From positions 3,089,001-3,153,000 of the forward strand of contig NZ_CP113432.1 of assembly GCF_026686735.1 (NCBI RefSeq): a DNA stretch of 64,000 nucleotides, given 5' to 3'. Made by a program: the position numbers and the translations under genes. Under the pieces are notes generated by a model that saw only the letters and a list, made by a program, of their open reading frames with translations, was not told where the DNA came from and searched no databases. This document shows, one piece after another, positions 45,255 through 54,260 of the stretch; position 1 is the stretch's first letter; every line of letters starts with the position of its first letter. The stretch is from Pseudomonas triclosanedens. Lineage in GTDB: Bacteria > Pseudomonadota > Gammaproteobacteria > Pseudomonadales > Pseudomonadaceae.

Positions 45255-46622
45255 TTAGCGCACGCCTTCTCCGGCCATCGCGTCGGCAGTGAATACCGAG
45301 TCCTTGTAGGGCGGCACGATGCGGTACTGCTCGCTCTTGCCGGCGAACAGGTCACCGGCGAACCAGGCCCCGGAGAGCAGGTCGTAGAAGCCGTTGGTGA
45401 GGGTCACCACGCCAGGCAGGTCAGGCATCACCACCGGCGAAGTCCAGACCACCTTGGCCAGTTGGTTGCGGGCGTCGTAGCGCTCGCCCAGCACGGCGGC
45501 CCAGGTGTCTTCGTCGAGGTAGTAGGTGCTTCTCGGCATCACGTGGCGCTGGCCGTCCTTCAGGGTCGCTTCCACCACCCAGACGCGGTGCAGCTCCCAG
45601 CGGATGGCGTCGGACTTCAGATGGTGCGCATCGAGCATCGATTCGGCGCTGGGGGCGGTGAAGACCTTGTTGGCGTTGTAGGGGATGTACATCTCCTTCT
45701 TGCCCAGCAGCTTCCAGTCGAAGCGGTCGACGCGGCCGTTGAACACATACAGCTCATCGAAGCTCATGACTCCGGCGGTAGCCGGCGTCGGGGTGTCGCA
45801 GCAGGCATTGGGCAGGCGGCGCACACGGCGCTGGCCGGGCAGGTAGGTCCAGACCGCAGCCTTGTCGGCATTGAGGTTCTCAAGGCCGGTGATGGCTTCG
45901 CCGGCGCGCAGCGGCGGGCCGTCGTTGATCATGCGGATGGACCAGAATACGCCCTTCTCGCCGCTGCCACCTGGCAGGTACCAGGGCATCTGGAAATCAC
46001 CGCGCGAATCGTTGGTCAGCACGTGCTTGCCGTCGGCGGTGGTCAGGTACTGATTGAAGTTCGAGTGCCAGGAGGCCCCCCGCCAGCGCAGCAGGTGGTT
46101 CCAGATGGCCTCCACGCCATTGGCCGGAATCGGGAATGGAATGCCCCCTGCGGCTCCTTCGGGCATCGGCCCGGCGGGCCCATCCACCAGCCTGCCGCTG
46201 GTGGCGTTGGCGAAGGTCGCGTCGTATACCGACTGCGGCGCGGCGGCGCTGCGATGGGTTGCGTAGACCTCCAGGCGATAGCTGTCGGGGTACTTCTTCA
46301 GCATCGCCTGAATACCCGGAGTCAGCTTGTCGGCGTACTGCGCCATGTTCTGCGCGGTGATGGTCAGTTGCGGCTTCTCGCTGGCGAAGGGGTCGCCGCG
46401 CTTGCCGCCCTCCTTGTAGGCCGGATCGACCTGGGTGTAGCCACCGGTCCAGGCCGGTATGCTGCCGTCGGCGTTGCCGGCGCGCTCGCCGCCCAGCGGA
46501 GTCAGGGTGGTCTTGAGCTTGCCCGCCTCCTCGGCGGACACCGCGCCGAAGGCGCCGTGGGCGAACAGCAGGGAAGCACTCAAGGCGGTGAGCAGGGAAA
46601 CGACTTTCTTGTTGTGTTTCAT
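45255..46622 (-). CDS. DUF1329 outer-membrane-lipoprotein-sorting-like protein
   Basis: A 455-residue exported protein with a signal peptide (MKHNKKVVSLLTALSASL...AFG, cleavage about residue 26). The DUF1329 domain fills the rest, for example GTTRRVRR-like YLPGQRRVRRLPNACCDTP, MSFDELYVFNGRVDRFDW and KKEMYIPYNANK. DUF1329 folds resemble the LolA/LolB lipid-binding sandwich. With DUF1302 it probably helps to move a hydrophobic compound through the envelope. It lies 14 bp after the DUF1302 stop. Confidence 0.88.
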   Translation of the reverse strand: MKHNKKVVSLLTALSASLLFAHGAFGAVSAEEAGKLKTTLTPLGGERAGNADGSIPAWTGGYTQVDPAYKEGGKRGDPFASEKPQLTITAQNMAQYADKLTPGIQAMLKKYPDSYRLEVYATHRSAAAPQSVYDATFANATSGRLVDGPAGPMPEGAAGGIPFPIPANGVEAIWNHLLRWRGASWHSNFNQYLTTADGKHVLTNDSRGDFQMPWYLPGGSGEKGVFWSIRMINDGPPLRAGEAITGLENLNADKAAVWTYLPGQRRVRRLPNACCDTPTPATAGVMSFDELYVFNGRVDRFDWKLLGKKEMYIPYNANKVFTAPSAESMLDAHHLKSDAIRWELHRVWVVEATLKDGQRHVMPRSTYYLDEDTWAAVLGERYDARNQLAKVVWTSPVVMPDLPGVVTLTNGFYDLLSGAWFAGDLFAGKSEQYRIVPPYKDSVFTADAMAGEGVR

Positions 46623-46636
46623 CGGGCAGTCCTCGG

Positions 46637-48310
46637 TCAGAAGGTGCGGCTGACGGTGAAGGCGATGAAGTCGCGGTCTTTCAGCGACTGTTCGAAGGTG
46701 TAGTGGTTGTCGGCGTCGAGGAAGGTGTTCTCCGGGCCGTAGTAGTGCGTGTAGGTCAGGCCCAGGTTCCAGGTATTGAGGTAGTTGCCCTTGAGGCCGA
46801 TGTTCAGGTCGCCGCCGTGGTCGGTGCCGAAGCCTGTACCGAGCGCTTCGGAAGCGCCGTTGGTGTAGCTCGCGCCGATGGGCACCGAGAGGTCGAGGCC
46901 GGGGTAGATCTGCCGGTACATCGGTTCGAACACCAGGCGCAGGCTGGTCGCGTCGCGGTCGGCGTTGGGGTCGAGCGCATCGGCGTTCTTGCTCACGCTC
47001 ATCACCCGGTTCCAGGCGATCTCGCCGAGGAAGCTGGATTCGGCGGCAACGAAGTTCGGCTCCAGGCTCGCCAGCCAGGAGAAGTTGGCGTGCAGCGTGC
47101 GGCCGGTGGCGTACACCGGGTCGTCGTCGTTGTCGATCGCCTCGCCCGGCGCCAGGGCGTGCTGGCTGGTGGAGGCCAGCGGCTGGTTCCAGCGGGTGGA
47201 CAGCTCGCCCGCCACGTTGAAATTGCCCAGGGTGGTGGAGAAGCTCGCGCCCAGCGCCTCGATGCCTTCGGGGTAGACCCAGTAGAACTCGCCGGCCTTG
47301 CCGCTGACTGGGTTGAGGTTGGCGAAGTCCGGGCGCACGTTGAGCTGCGGGCTCTTATCGTGGAAGCGGATGGCGTAGACGCCCCAGTCCACCGTCTCGG
47401 TGCGCCAGCGCAATTGCACGCCACCCTGCCCCGAGTCCTTGGCTTCCTTGTCGTTGCCGCGATAGAAGGCCAGCGGCTGGCCGCCGGGCATCACCGGCGC
47501 GCCGACGAACATGCGCTCACCGCCGTCGCCGAAGAAGTCGTCGTTGGAGAAGTAGCTGCCAGCGGCCGGCAGGCGGTTGGCTTCCCACTCGAACTGGTAA
47601 TAGGCGCCCAGGGAGACGTCCGGGGTCAGCTGCAGCTGGCCGGAGACCTGCTGCACCGGCCGGATCAGTTCCTTGAACTGGGTGTTGGGCACCGACAGGC
47701 CCTTGACCACGTCGACCGGTGCCATGCCGCCGGCGATGCCGTTCATGCCGTAGAACAGGCTCTCGCCCCACTGCATGGCATAGCGGCCCAGGCGGCCGGA
47801 TACCGGCATCTCGCCGATCTCGGTCTTGCCGAAGATGAAGGCATCCAGCAGCTCGCCCTTGCGCCCATGCAGGGTGCGGGTATCGTCGGTGAATTCGTCG
47901 TAGCCCACCGAGTAGCTGTTGGCGCGGCCGGGATCGTTGTTATCGGTGCCGCGGTTGTAGACATCGTCATACCAGGCCGCACCGCTGACCCGGGCGCCAA
48001 CATTGCCGTAGGTGATGTCCAGCTCGGAGAGCAGGTCCAGGCGGTTGGAGATCAGGCCCTTGTCGAAGTTGCGGTCGCCGTCGTCCAGGTTCAGCGCGGT
48101 CTGGCCTTCGGTGAGCTTGCTGCTGGGGTCCTGGGTGCGCCAGGCAGCGCTGTACTTCAGGGTGTTGTCCCAGCGCGCCCGCAGGTCGGGGTTGCCGGTG
48201 CCGAATTCGAAGGCCTGCGCATGGCTGGTGGCGGCCAGCGCGACAATCGCCAGGGTGATGGGTTTGAGCGGCGGCAGTGGCCGCGCGGTTGCACGCGTAC
48301 GAGTCAACAT
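46637..48310 (-). CDS. DUF1302 outer-membrane protein
   Basis: A 557-residue protein with a signal peptide (cleavage after TSHAQA, about residue 33) and a beta-rich body ending in Phe (FIAFTVSRTF), typical of an outer-membrane barrel. DUF1302 motifs include LDDGDRNFDKGLISNRLDLL and YGMNGIAGGMAPVDVVKG. It is the likely outer-membrane entry or exit point that works with DUF1329 and the RND protein. GAGGAA precedes the ATG. Confidence 0.88.
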   Translation of the reverse strand: MLTRTRATARPLPPLKPITLAIVALAATSHAQAFEFGTGNPDLRARWDNTLKYSAAWRTQDPSSKLTEGQTALNLDDGDRNFDKGLISNRLDLLSELDITYGNVGARVSGAAWYDDVYNRGTDNNDPGRANSYSVGYDEFTDDTRTLHGRKGELLDAFIFGKTEIGEMPVSGRLGRYAMQWGESLFYGMNGIAGGMAPVDVVKGLSVPNTQFKELIRPVQQVSGQLQLTPDVSLGAYYQFEWEANRLPAAGSYFSNDDFFGDGGERMFVGAPVMPGGQPLAFYRGNDKEAKDSGQGGVQLRWRTETVDWGVYAIRFHDKSPQLNVRPDFANLNPVSGKAGEFYWVYPEGIEALGASFSTTLGNFNVAGELSTRWNQPLASTSQHALAPGEAIDNDDDPVYATGRTLHANFSWLASLEPNFVAAESSFLGEIAWNRVMSVSKNADALDPNADRDATSLRLVFEPMYRQIYPGLDLSVPIGASYTNGASEALGTGFGTDHGGDLNIGLKGNYLNTWNLGLTYTHYYGPENTFLDADNHYTFEQSLKDRDFIAFTVSRTF

Positions 48311-48399
48311 CGGGGTTTCCTCTTTCTTGTTCTTCTGCGTCGGTGTTGGCGGTTGTGAGCCGTGGCGCGCCATCAAGGCAGGGCGCGCCGGGCGTTGGT

Positions 48400-49524
48400 T
48401 CAGATGGGGCGCGCGGTGACCTCCAGCATCTGCCTGACCAGGCCGATGCGGTCGAAGGACGGGTCGCGCTGGATCTCCTTCTCGCCGGCCAGCAGGGACA
48501 TCTCGCTGATGAATTTGCAGCGCTCGAAACGGCGCCCCATGAAGCGCTGCAACTGGTCCTGCAGATCGCCACCGGCGGTGAGTTCCTCAGCCAGCACCAC
48601 GGCGTCCTCGATGGCCATGCCGGCGCCCTGGCCCAGGTGCGGCGTGGTCGCATGGGCGGCGTCGCCGATCAGCAGCACGCGGCCTCGGTACCAGGGCTCG
48701 TCGACGAACACGGCCTCCAGCGGCTTGTAGACGACCTCGGTGCCATCGACGATTCGCTCGCGCAGCTCGCCGATCAGCCCGCCGAAACCGGCCAGGCGCT
48801 GGCGCAGGCCATCGGCGAGGCTGGCCGGGTCCATCCAGGGGTTGCCCGGTTCGTGGGAGGTGGTGAAGAGGTACATCAGGTCATCGGCCAGCGGCACCAG
48901 CCCGGCGTTGCCCGATGGGCCCTGATAGTTGGCCAGGTGATCGATACCGGCGGCACGCGGGAAGTTGTGGCGCCATACCGACTGACCAGTGAACTGCGGC
49001 TGGTAGCGGTCGCCGAAGATCAGGCCGCGAACCCTGGAGAACAGCCCGTCGGCACCCACTACCAGGGCGTAGCGGCCCTGGCTGCCGTCGCTGAACAGCA
49101 CGTCGACGCCACTGGCGTCCTGCTCGAGGCTTTCCACCGAGGTGCCCAGGCGCACCTTGGTGCCCAACCCGATGGCGGTCTCGCTCAACACCTTGTGCAG
49201 GGCGCGTCGGGATATACCGACGTTTGCCGGATACTGCGGACCGGCCAGGCGCTGGCCGGGAATGCGCGCCAGTTGTTCACCCTGCGTGGTGTAGATGGCC
49301 ACGTCCTCGAAGGCGTAGGCCGCGTCCAGGTAGGCGTCGAGCAGGCCCAGGCGATGCATCTCGCGCACCACGTTGCTCTGCTGGATGATGCCGACGCCGT
49401 AGACCGTCCACTGGGTCTTCAGCTCGACCAGATCGACCGCTATACCCTTGCGGCGCAAGGCGATGGCGGCGCACAGCCCGCCAATCCCGCCACCCACGAT
49501 CAGCACATTGCTCACAGAATTCAT
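48400..49524 (-). CDS. FAD-dependent aromatic monooxygenase (class A flavoprotein)
   Basis: A 374-residue flavoprotein of the p-hydroxybenzoate/salicylate hydroxylase group. The Rossmann motif is LIVGGGIGGLCAAIALRRKG; the DG motif is VVGADGLFSRVRG; the GD motif is LLIGDAAHATTPHLGQGAGM. It hydroxylates an aromatic ring with NAD(P)H and oxygen and should make the diol for extradiol cleavage. I use MNSVSN at 49524. A LysR-type box lies 130 bases upstream, so transcription probably starts anew here. Confidence 0.9.
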   Translation of the reverse strand: MNSVSNVLIVGGGIGGLCAAIALRRKGIAVDLVELKTQWTVYGVGIIQQSNVVREMHRLGLLDAYLDAAYAFEDVAIYTTQGEQLARIPGQRLAGPQYPANVGISRRALHKVLSETAIGLGTKVRLGTSVESLEQDASGVDVLFSDGSQGRYALVVGADGLFSRVRGLIFGDRYQPQFTGQSVWRHNFPRAAGIDHLANYQGPSGNAGLVPLADDLMYLFTTSHEPGNPWMDPASLADGLRQRLAGFGGLIGELRERIVDGTEVVYKPLEAVFVDEPWYRGRVLLIGDAAHATTPHLGQGAGMAIEDAVVLAEELTAGGDLQDQLQRFMGRRFERCKFISEMSLLAGEKEIQRDPSFDRIGLVRQMLEVTARPI

Positions 49525-49645
49525 GGCATTTCTCACGTGTTGTTCTTGTTGTCCGCCGCGCCGGGCGCGGTGGCCGTTTCCTGTGCCCTGGGCACAGCTT
49601 CCCGGCGGGGCCGGGCTTTGACTAATCGAGTCCGCGGATGCGACC

Positions 49646-49662
49646 TATCGCGTGGCGCGATA
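49646..49662. promoter_or_regulatory. LysR-type box 1 (TATCG-N7-CGATA)
   Basis: TATCGCG-TGG-CGCGATA is a perfect 7-3-7 inverted repeat in the gap between the Rieske protein stop and the FAD monooxygenase start. The centre is 130 bases before the monooxygenase ATG. The right flank is CC; the left flank is CC, where the other four boxes have GG. It fits ATC-N9-GAT and T-N11-A, the pattern of NodD-like LysR regulators. Confidence 0.75.
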
Positions 49663-49664
49663 CC

Positions 49665-50012
49665 TCACGCCTCCAGTTGCTGCAGCGGCAATAGCAGCCA
49701 CCCGTCGACCTCCCGGTGTTGCAGTGCCGCCAGCCTTTCCCCGCGGCAGGGGCCATGCACGCAGGCTCCGTCAGCGGGGCGAAAGCGCGCGCCGTGGGCG
49801 TAACAGACGACCCACTGGCCATCGGCGCTGAGGAAGCGGTCCTTGCGGTACTCCAGCGGTACCGAAAGATGCGGACAGCGGTTGCGGTACACGCGCACCT
49901 GCCCCTGGTGGCGAAGGGCGAACAGACTGTCCGCCCCTCGGCCCTGCGGGTCGAAGCCGCGCGACCGGCCCTCGCCCAGCTCGTCGAGCCGGCATAGCGC
50001 CACGCATTCCAC
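49665..50012 (-). CDS. Rieske [2Fe-2S] domain protein
   Basis: A 115-residue soluble Rieske protein. The cluster motifs are RCPHLSVPLEY (about residue 45-55) and CYAHGARFRP (about 69-78). It is a ferredoxin-type protein that might serve as electron carrier or protect the extradiol dioxygenase by re-reducing its iron, as plant-type XylT-like ferredoxins do. It follows the extradiol gene by three bases. Confidence 0.85.
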   Translation of the reverse strand: MECVALCRLDELGEGRSRGFDPQGRGADSLFALRHQGQVRVYRNRCPHLSVPLEYRKDRFLSADGQWVVCYAHGARFRPADGACVHGPCRGERLAALQHREVDGWLLLPLQQLEA

Positions 50013-50015
50013 GTT

Positions 50016-50957
50016 TCAGCCCTGCTTGGGCGGCGGGCCGCTGGGCGCCCATTTCTCCCGCGAGGTGAAGAGGAACAACTGCGAGTTGTCCGCCGACATC
50101 GGCGCCTGGCGCGCAGCCCAGGCGTCATCGTGCTTGTCCATGTCCGCGTCGTACTCGATGTGACAGCCCAGCGGGCTGTTGAAGTACCAGAACCAATTGG
50201 AGCCAAGCAGGTGGCGGCCGGGGCCCCAGAAGCTGGTCCAGCCCTTCTGCTGGAAGCGCGTGCCGGCCAGCAATACCTCGGTACCGCTGCCCAGGTGGAA
50301 AGTGAAGTGCTCGCAGCCCTGCATATGCGGCGGAGTCTGGATCATGAACAGGCAGTGGTGGTCGTCCATGCCGGCGGTGCGCATGAAGGGGCCGACACCG
50401 ACGAAGCTGTCGGTGGTGACGAAGCCCAGGCGGTCGCGGTAGAAGGCTTCACCCTTGGCGGCATCGGGTACGAAGTACACGACGTGGGACAGAGTGCGCG
50501 GCAGCGCCGGCATATCCGGGGTGATGCCCAACTGGTTGAGCGGGCGCTGCGGCTCGCTGCCGGGGGCGTTGGTCAGATCGGCCGGCGCCTCGAAGGCTCG
50601 CCGCCAGGACACCTGGAAAGCGATGGCGAAACCCAGGTCGTCCACAGTGTGCAGCGCGCCGTTATCGTCGCGGCGCACCTCGCGGTCGCGCCCCAGTTCG
50701 TCGGCGATGGCTTCCAGGTCCGCGGCCGATGCCACGCCGTAGATGGTTTCGCGCAGCGACGGGGTCGGCCCCAGGGCAGGCGGCAGGCTCGGATCATCGC
50801 CACGGCGGATGATGATGGCGGTGCCGTCCAGTGCCTCGAATCGGCCACCGTCGGCATCCAGTTGGGCGGCCGTGAGGCCGTAGTCACGCAGGCAATCGGC
50901 ACAGGCCTGAATATCGTCGACGCCGAACACCAGTGCGTCGAGTCCGAGAATTTTCAT
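50016..50957 (-). CDS. Two-domain VOC extradiol-type dioxygenase
   Basis: A 313-residue type I extradiol dioxygenase-like protein with two VOC domains. The C-terminal domain holds the probable iron ligands: His in LSHVVYFVPD, His in CEHFTFHLG and Glu in CHIEYDADMD. The family cleaves catechols next to the diol. GGAG precedes the ATG at 50957. It is the first gene leftward of the divergent LysR gene and has a LysR-type box 150 bases upstream. It most likely carries out ring cleavage in this pathway. Confidence 0.87.
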   Translation of the reverse strand: MKILGLDALVFGVDDIQACADCLRDYGLTAAQLDADGGRFEALDGTAIIIRRGDDPSLPPALGPTPSLRETIYGVASAADLEAIADELGRDREVRRDDNGALHTVDDLGFAIAFQVSWRRAFEAPADLTNAPGSEPQRPLNQLGITPDMPALPRTLSHVVYFVPDAAKGEAFYRDRLGFVTTDSFVGVGPFMRTAGMDDHHCLFMIQTPPHMQGCEHFTFHLGSGTEVLLAGTRFQQKGWTSFWGPGRHLLGSNWFWYFNSPLGCHIEYDADMDKHDDAWAARQAPMSADNSQLFLFTSREKWAPSGPPPKQG

Positions 50958-51098
50958 GGCTACCACTCCATTGAAATTATGTTCGGCGCCAGGCGGGGGG
51001 CGCCGGTGGTGGGTCGCCGCGGCTCAGCGGCCGCTCGACTGGAGCGCAGGTTGATGGCTCGCCCGGCTGGCTGACCAATCGCATGTGGGGATGCGAGG

Positions 51099-51115
51099 CA
51101 TCGGCAATCGCGATA
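51099..51115. promoter_or_regulatory. LysR-type box 2 (CATCG-N7-CGATA)
   Basis: CATCG-N7-CGATA with GG before and CC after, in the 280-bp region between the leftward extradiol gene and the rightward LysR gene. The centre is 150 bases before the extradiol ATG. A matching half site, GGTATCGCG, lies at 51198-51206, just before the LysR gene, and could serve autoregulation. Confidence 0.7.
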
Positions 51116-51237
51116 CCTGGCTCGGCAGGCATGGCGCGGGGCGTTTACCGCCCACTCAGGGCGAAACGGTATTGACGGAACGGGAACGCGGCCCGAAGGT
51201 ATCGCGAAAATAACTACAAGAATCGTGAGCTATCGCC

Positions 51238-52176
51238 ATGCGTTTTCACCACCTGGACCTGAACCTCCTGGTGGCGCTGGATGTGCTGCTCGAAGAGCAG
51301 AACATCACCCGTGCCGCCGAACGCCTGCACATGACCCAGTCAGCCACCAGCGGCGTTCTGGGGCGCCTGCGCACCTTCTTCGAGGACGAGCTGCTGGTGC
51401 AGGTCGGGCGCAAGATGCAGCCCACACCCTATGCCCTGGAGCTGGCCACGCCGGTGCGCGAGGTGCTGCTGACCATCCGTTCGTCGATCACCGCCAAGCC
51501 GGTGTTCGACCCCACCAGCAGCAAGCGCCACTTCCGCCTGGTGACCTCGGACTACCTGATCAGCGTGCTGTTCGCCCAGGTCATCCAGAAGATCCATCAG
51601 GAAGCACCGCACATCACCTTCGAGATGCTCAGTCCCGGCGACAACAGCGCCGAACTGTTGATGCGCGGCGAGGTGGACATGATGATCGTGCCCGAGCGCT
51701 ACCTCATCGATGGCCATCCGGCACAATTGTTGTTCGAGGAGGACCACGTCTGCGTGGTCTGGCGCGACAGCCCCGCCGTCGGCGAATCCCTCACCCTGGA
51801 ACAGTACATGCAGATGGGCCACATCTCGGTGGGATTCGGACGCAACCGGCACCTGAGCATCGAAGACTGGTTCATGAGCCAGTACGGCTTCAATCGCCGC
51901 CTGGAAGTGATCACCAATGACTTCAACACGCTGCCGCAACTGCTGGTCGGCACCCAGCGCGTGGCCACCATGCACCGCCGCCTTGCGGAGTTGTACGCGC
52001 GCTACCTGCCGCTGCGCATCCTGCCGCCGCCGGTGAAGATCCCAGTGATGCGCGAATTCATGCTCTGGCACCGCAGCATGGACGGCGACCCCATGCACCG
52101 CTGGCTGCGCGAGCGCATCCGCGACTTCATCCAGAGCGTCGACCAGCAAGCGGACGCCCTTCACGCCGGCAACTGA
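51238..52176 (+). CDS. LysR-family regulator, NodD/NahR-like
   Basis: A 312-residue LysR-type activator. The N-terminal FHHLDLNLLVALDVLLEEQN and TQSATSGVLGRLRTFFEDEL are those of the NodD/NahR/LinR group, regulators of aromatic catabolism. The effector domain follows to the C-terminus. It is divergent from the extradiol-headed genes. It is the best candidate to bind the GGYATCG-N7-CGATRCC boxes at 49646, 51099, 52216, 54185 and 54261. The inducer is presumably the substrate or an early intermediate. Confidence 0.92.
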   Translation: MRFHHLDLNLLVALDVLLEEQNITRAAERLHMTQSATSGVLGRLRTFFEDELLVQVGRKMQPTPYALELATPVREVLLTIRSSITAKPVFDPTSSKRHFRLVTSDYLISVLFAQVIQKIHQEAPHITFEMLSPGDNSAELLMRGEVDMMIVPERYLIDGHPAQLLFEEDHVCVVWRDSPAVGESLTLEQYMQMGHISVGFGRNRHLSIEDWFMSQYGFNRRLEVITNDFNTLPQLLVGTQRVATMHRRLAELYARYLPLRILPPPVKIPVMREFMLWHRSMDGDPMHRWLRERIRDFIQSVDQQADALHAGN

Positions 52177-52215
52177 CCCGTTGCCATCGCCCCGGCCAAC
52201 TCAATCGCGCCGGGG

Positions 52216-52232
52216 CATCGCGTTTCACGATA
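52216..52232. promoter_or_regulatory. LysR-type box 3 (CATCG-N7-CGATA)
   Basis: CATCG-N7-CGATA flanked by GG and CC, 135 bases (centre) before the ATG of the alpha/beta hydrolase at 52359. It lies in the gap after the LysR gene and shows that the hydrolase has its own regulated promoter. Confidence 0.72.
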
Positions 52233-52358
52233 CCTCGCATCCCCACTCGCGATTGGCCCCGCCCCACTCTGCCTGCGTACCTTGCCTGCGAACCGCGCCC
52301 TGCGTGCCTGCCGCTGTTTCCGGGCGCCGGCCTCAACGACCGCAGAAGGACAAGAAGA

Positions 52359-53516
52359 ATGTTCCGTTACTTCCCCACCAATTACGTCTGGAATCTCTCG
52401 GTGGACCTGGCCATCGAGATGGGCGCCCGCCTGGGCGAGATCGAGGAAATGTGCGCTCCGCTGCAGGAGGCCGCCAGGCAGCCCGATGCCGCCGGCACCC
52501 AGGCATTCCGCGAGACCTGGGCGAAGATGGCCGACAAGCTCTGCGGCCTCGCCGAGGAAGACGAAGCCGCCGGCCGCCGCCTTTCCGCTGGCGAGAAGTA
52601 CAACCGCGCCGCCACCTACTACCTCACCTGCGAACGCCTGCAGGCCCACGGCGCGCCGGGCCGCGAGGCGCTGTACCGGCGCTTCCTCGAAACCTTCGCC
52701 CGTGGCATCGACCTGGCGAAGGAAAACTGCGAGCGGGTGGAAATCCCCTACGAGGGCAAGCACCTCTCCGGCCTGCTGGTGCGCGCCGAGGGCGTCGACG
52801 GCCCGGCGCCGCTGCTGGTGCAGGTCAACGGCCTGGACTCGACCAAGGAGATGAAATACCGCGTCGGCCTGCCGGCCTGGCTGGCCAGGCGCGGCGTGTC
52901 CTCGCTGATCATTGACCAGCCCGGCACCGGCGAAGCGCTGCGCCTGCACGGCCTGACCGCGCGCTACGACAGCGAACACTGGGCCAGCCGCGTGGTGGAC
53001 TGGCTGGAGACTCGCCCGGAAGTCGATCCCAGACGCATCGGCCTGGAGGGCGTTTCCCTGGGCGGTTACTACTGCCCTCGCGCCGTAGCCTTCGAGCCGC
53101 GCTTCGCCTGCGGCGTAGTCTGGGGCGCCAATCACGACTGGCGCGACGTGCAGAAGCGCCGCCTGGAGAAGGAAGGCAACTTCCCGGTGCCGCACTACTG
53201 GGCGCACGTGCAGTGGGTCTGGGGGGCCAAGGACATGGACGAGTTCATGAGAATCGCCGAGAACGTACACCTCGACGGCGTACTCGACCGCATCCGTGTG
53301 CCCTTCCTGGTCACCCACGGCGAGAAGGACTCGCAGATCCCGCTGAAATGGGCGCACCGTACCTACGAGCAACTGGTGAACAGCCCACGGCGCGAGCTGA
53401 AAATCTTCACCGAGCGCGAGGGCGGCGTGCAGCACTCGAGCTTCGACAACAGTATCAACGCCGGCCACTACATCGCCGACTGGGTCGCCGAAACCCTGGG
53501 CGGCCACACCGCCTGA
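52359..53516 (+). CDS. Alpha/beta hydrolase, C-C hydrolase-like
   Basis: A 385-residue alpha/beta hydrolase with an N-terminal helical domain of about 125 residues. The nucleophile is in GVSLGGYYCPRA (Ser near residue 231), the acid in THGEKDSQIP and the His in GGVQHSSFDN. This layout recalls the 2,6-dihydroxypseudooxynicotine hydrolase group that cleaves C-C bonds in aromatic catabolism. AAGGA precedes the ATG. It may act on the ring-cleavage product or on a side-chain ketone. Confidence 0.85.
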   Translation: MFRYFPTNYVWNLSVDLAIEMGARLGEIEEMCAPLQEAARQPDAAGTQAFRETWAKMADKLCGLAEEDEAAGRRLSAGEKYNRAATYYLTCERLQAHGAPGREALYRRFLETFARGIDLAKENCERVEIPYEGKHLSGLLVRAEGVDGPAPLLVQVNGLDSTKEMKYRVGLPAWLARRGVSSLIIDQPGTGEALRLHGLTARYDSEHWASRVVDWLETRPEVDPRRIGLEGVSLGGYYCPRAVAFEPRFACGVVWGANHDWRDVQKRRLEKEGNFPVPHYWAHVQWVWGAKDMDEFMRIAENVHLDGVLDRIRVPFLVTHGEKDSQIPLKWAHRTYEQLVNSPRRELKIFTEREGGVQHSSFDNSINAGHYIADWVAETLGGHTA

Positions 53517-53721
53517 CAGCCCTTGCGCCGGAGTTCCCGGCGCTGCTCCTGCGGGGTGTCGGCCCCGCCTTCCACGGCGCCCAGGGGCGCCGTTTTTCCT
53601 GCGCCCCGCCCAGGGCTTGCAGATTCGCTGCCATGCGCACCGGGGCTACCGCTCCGAGAAGCTATCTCGGGCCGGCGCTTTCGGTACGGCGCCGGCCTCG
53701 CCTTCACAGATTCATGTCAGT

Positions 53722-54102
53722 TCAGGCGGGCGTACGAGTGCCGTGGAAGGAAGCGATACGCCATCCCTCCTCGCTCCTCACCCAGAGCTGGGTGGCAAAA
53801 CCTTCGGCACGGATCGGCTCGCCACCACCGCGCTTCTGCAACAGGTTGCACTGCGGGCCGCTCATCAGCGCCAGGCCATCGCCGAACAGCCGCAGCGTCA
53901 GCTCGCCGCGCTCCACCGCCAGGTAGCGCACGGCGTGGCGTGCATAGTCCAGGTACTGCGCCTTGTCCTGCACCAGTCCGGTGGTGTGTACATACAACAG
54001 CTCATCGGCAAACAGCTCATCCAGCCGCGCATGGTCTTCTTGAATCAATGCGCGCTGACGTTCGGCTTCCAGATTCAGCAACAGATCACGAATGGTCTTC
54101 AT
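53722..54102 (-). CDS. NTF2-like/SnoaL-type protein
   Basis: A 126-residue single-domain protein of the NTF2-like superfamily (DUF4440/SnoaL type): LNLEAERQRALIQEDHARLDELF at the start (quoted in part as RQRALIQEDHARLDELF), then LYVHTTGLVQDK and WVRSEEGWRIASFHGT at the end. Members include isomerases, dehydratases and ketosteroid-isomerase-like enzymes. A LysR-type box is centred 91 bases before its ATG. A role as isomerase or dehydratase in the pathway is plausible. Confidence 0.82.
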   Translation of the reverse strand: MKTIRDLLLNLEAERQRALIQEDHARLDELFADELLYVHTTGLVQDKAQYLDYARHAVRYLAVERGELTLRLFGDGLALMSGPQCNLLQKRGGGEPIRAEGFATQLWVRSEEGWRIASFHGTRTPA

Positions 54103-54184
54103 GGGTTTTCCCCTGGTGGTTGATGGACGAGCGCATCCTCGCCTTCGCCACTCCCGGGGAAAAATCGCCGATCATCATGCCAGG

Positions 54185-54201
54185 CATCGCCACTCCCGAT
54201 A
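54185..54201. promoter_or_regulatory. LysR-type box 4 (CATCG-N7-CGATA)
   Basis: CATCG-N7-CGATA flanked by GG and CC in the 260-bp divergent region between the NTF2-like gene (leftward) and the amidohydrolase gene (rightward). The centre is 91 bases from the NTF2-like ATG. Confidence 0.72.
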
Positions 54202-54260
54202 CCCGCCCGGCAACGCCGGGAATTCGCCTGGAGCCCGCAGGCCATGCAGTCTGCGCCAGG

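Noticed and set aside
46703-48358. 551-codon rightward frame
   Set aside because: Antisense shadow of the DUF1302 gene.
51198-51206. GGTATCGCG before the LysR gene as a full box
   Set aside because: Only the left half matches; the right arm is absent. Kept as a half site only.
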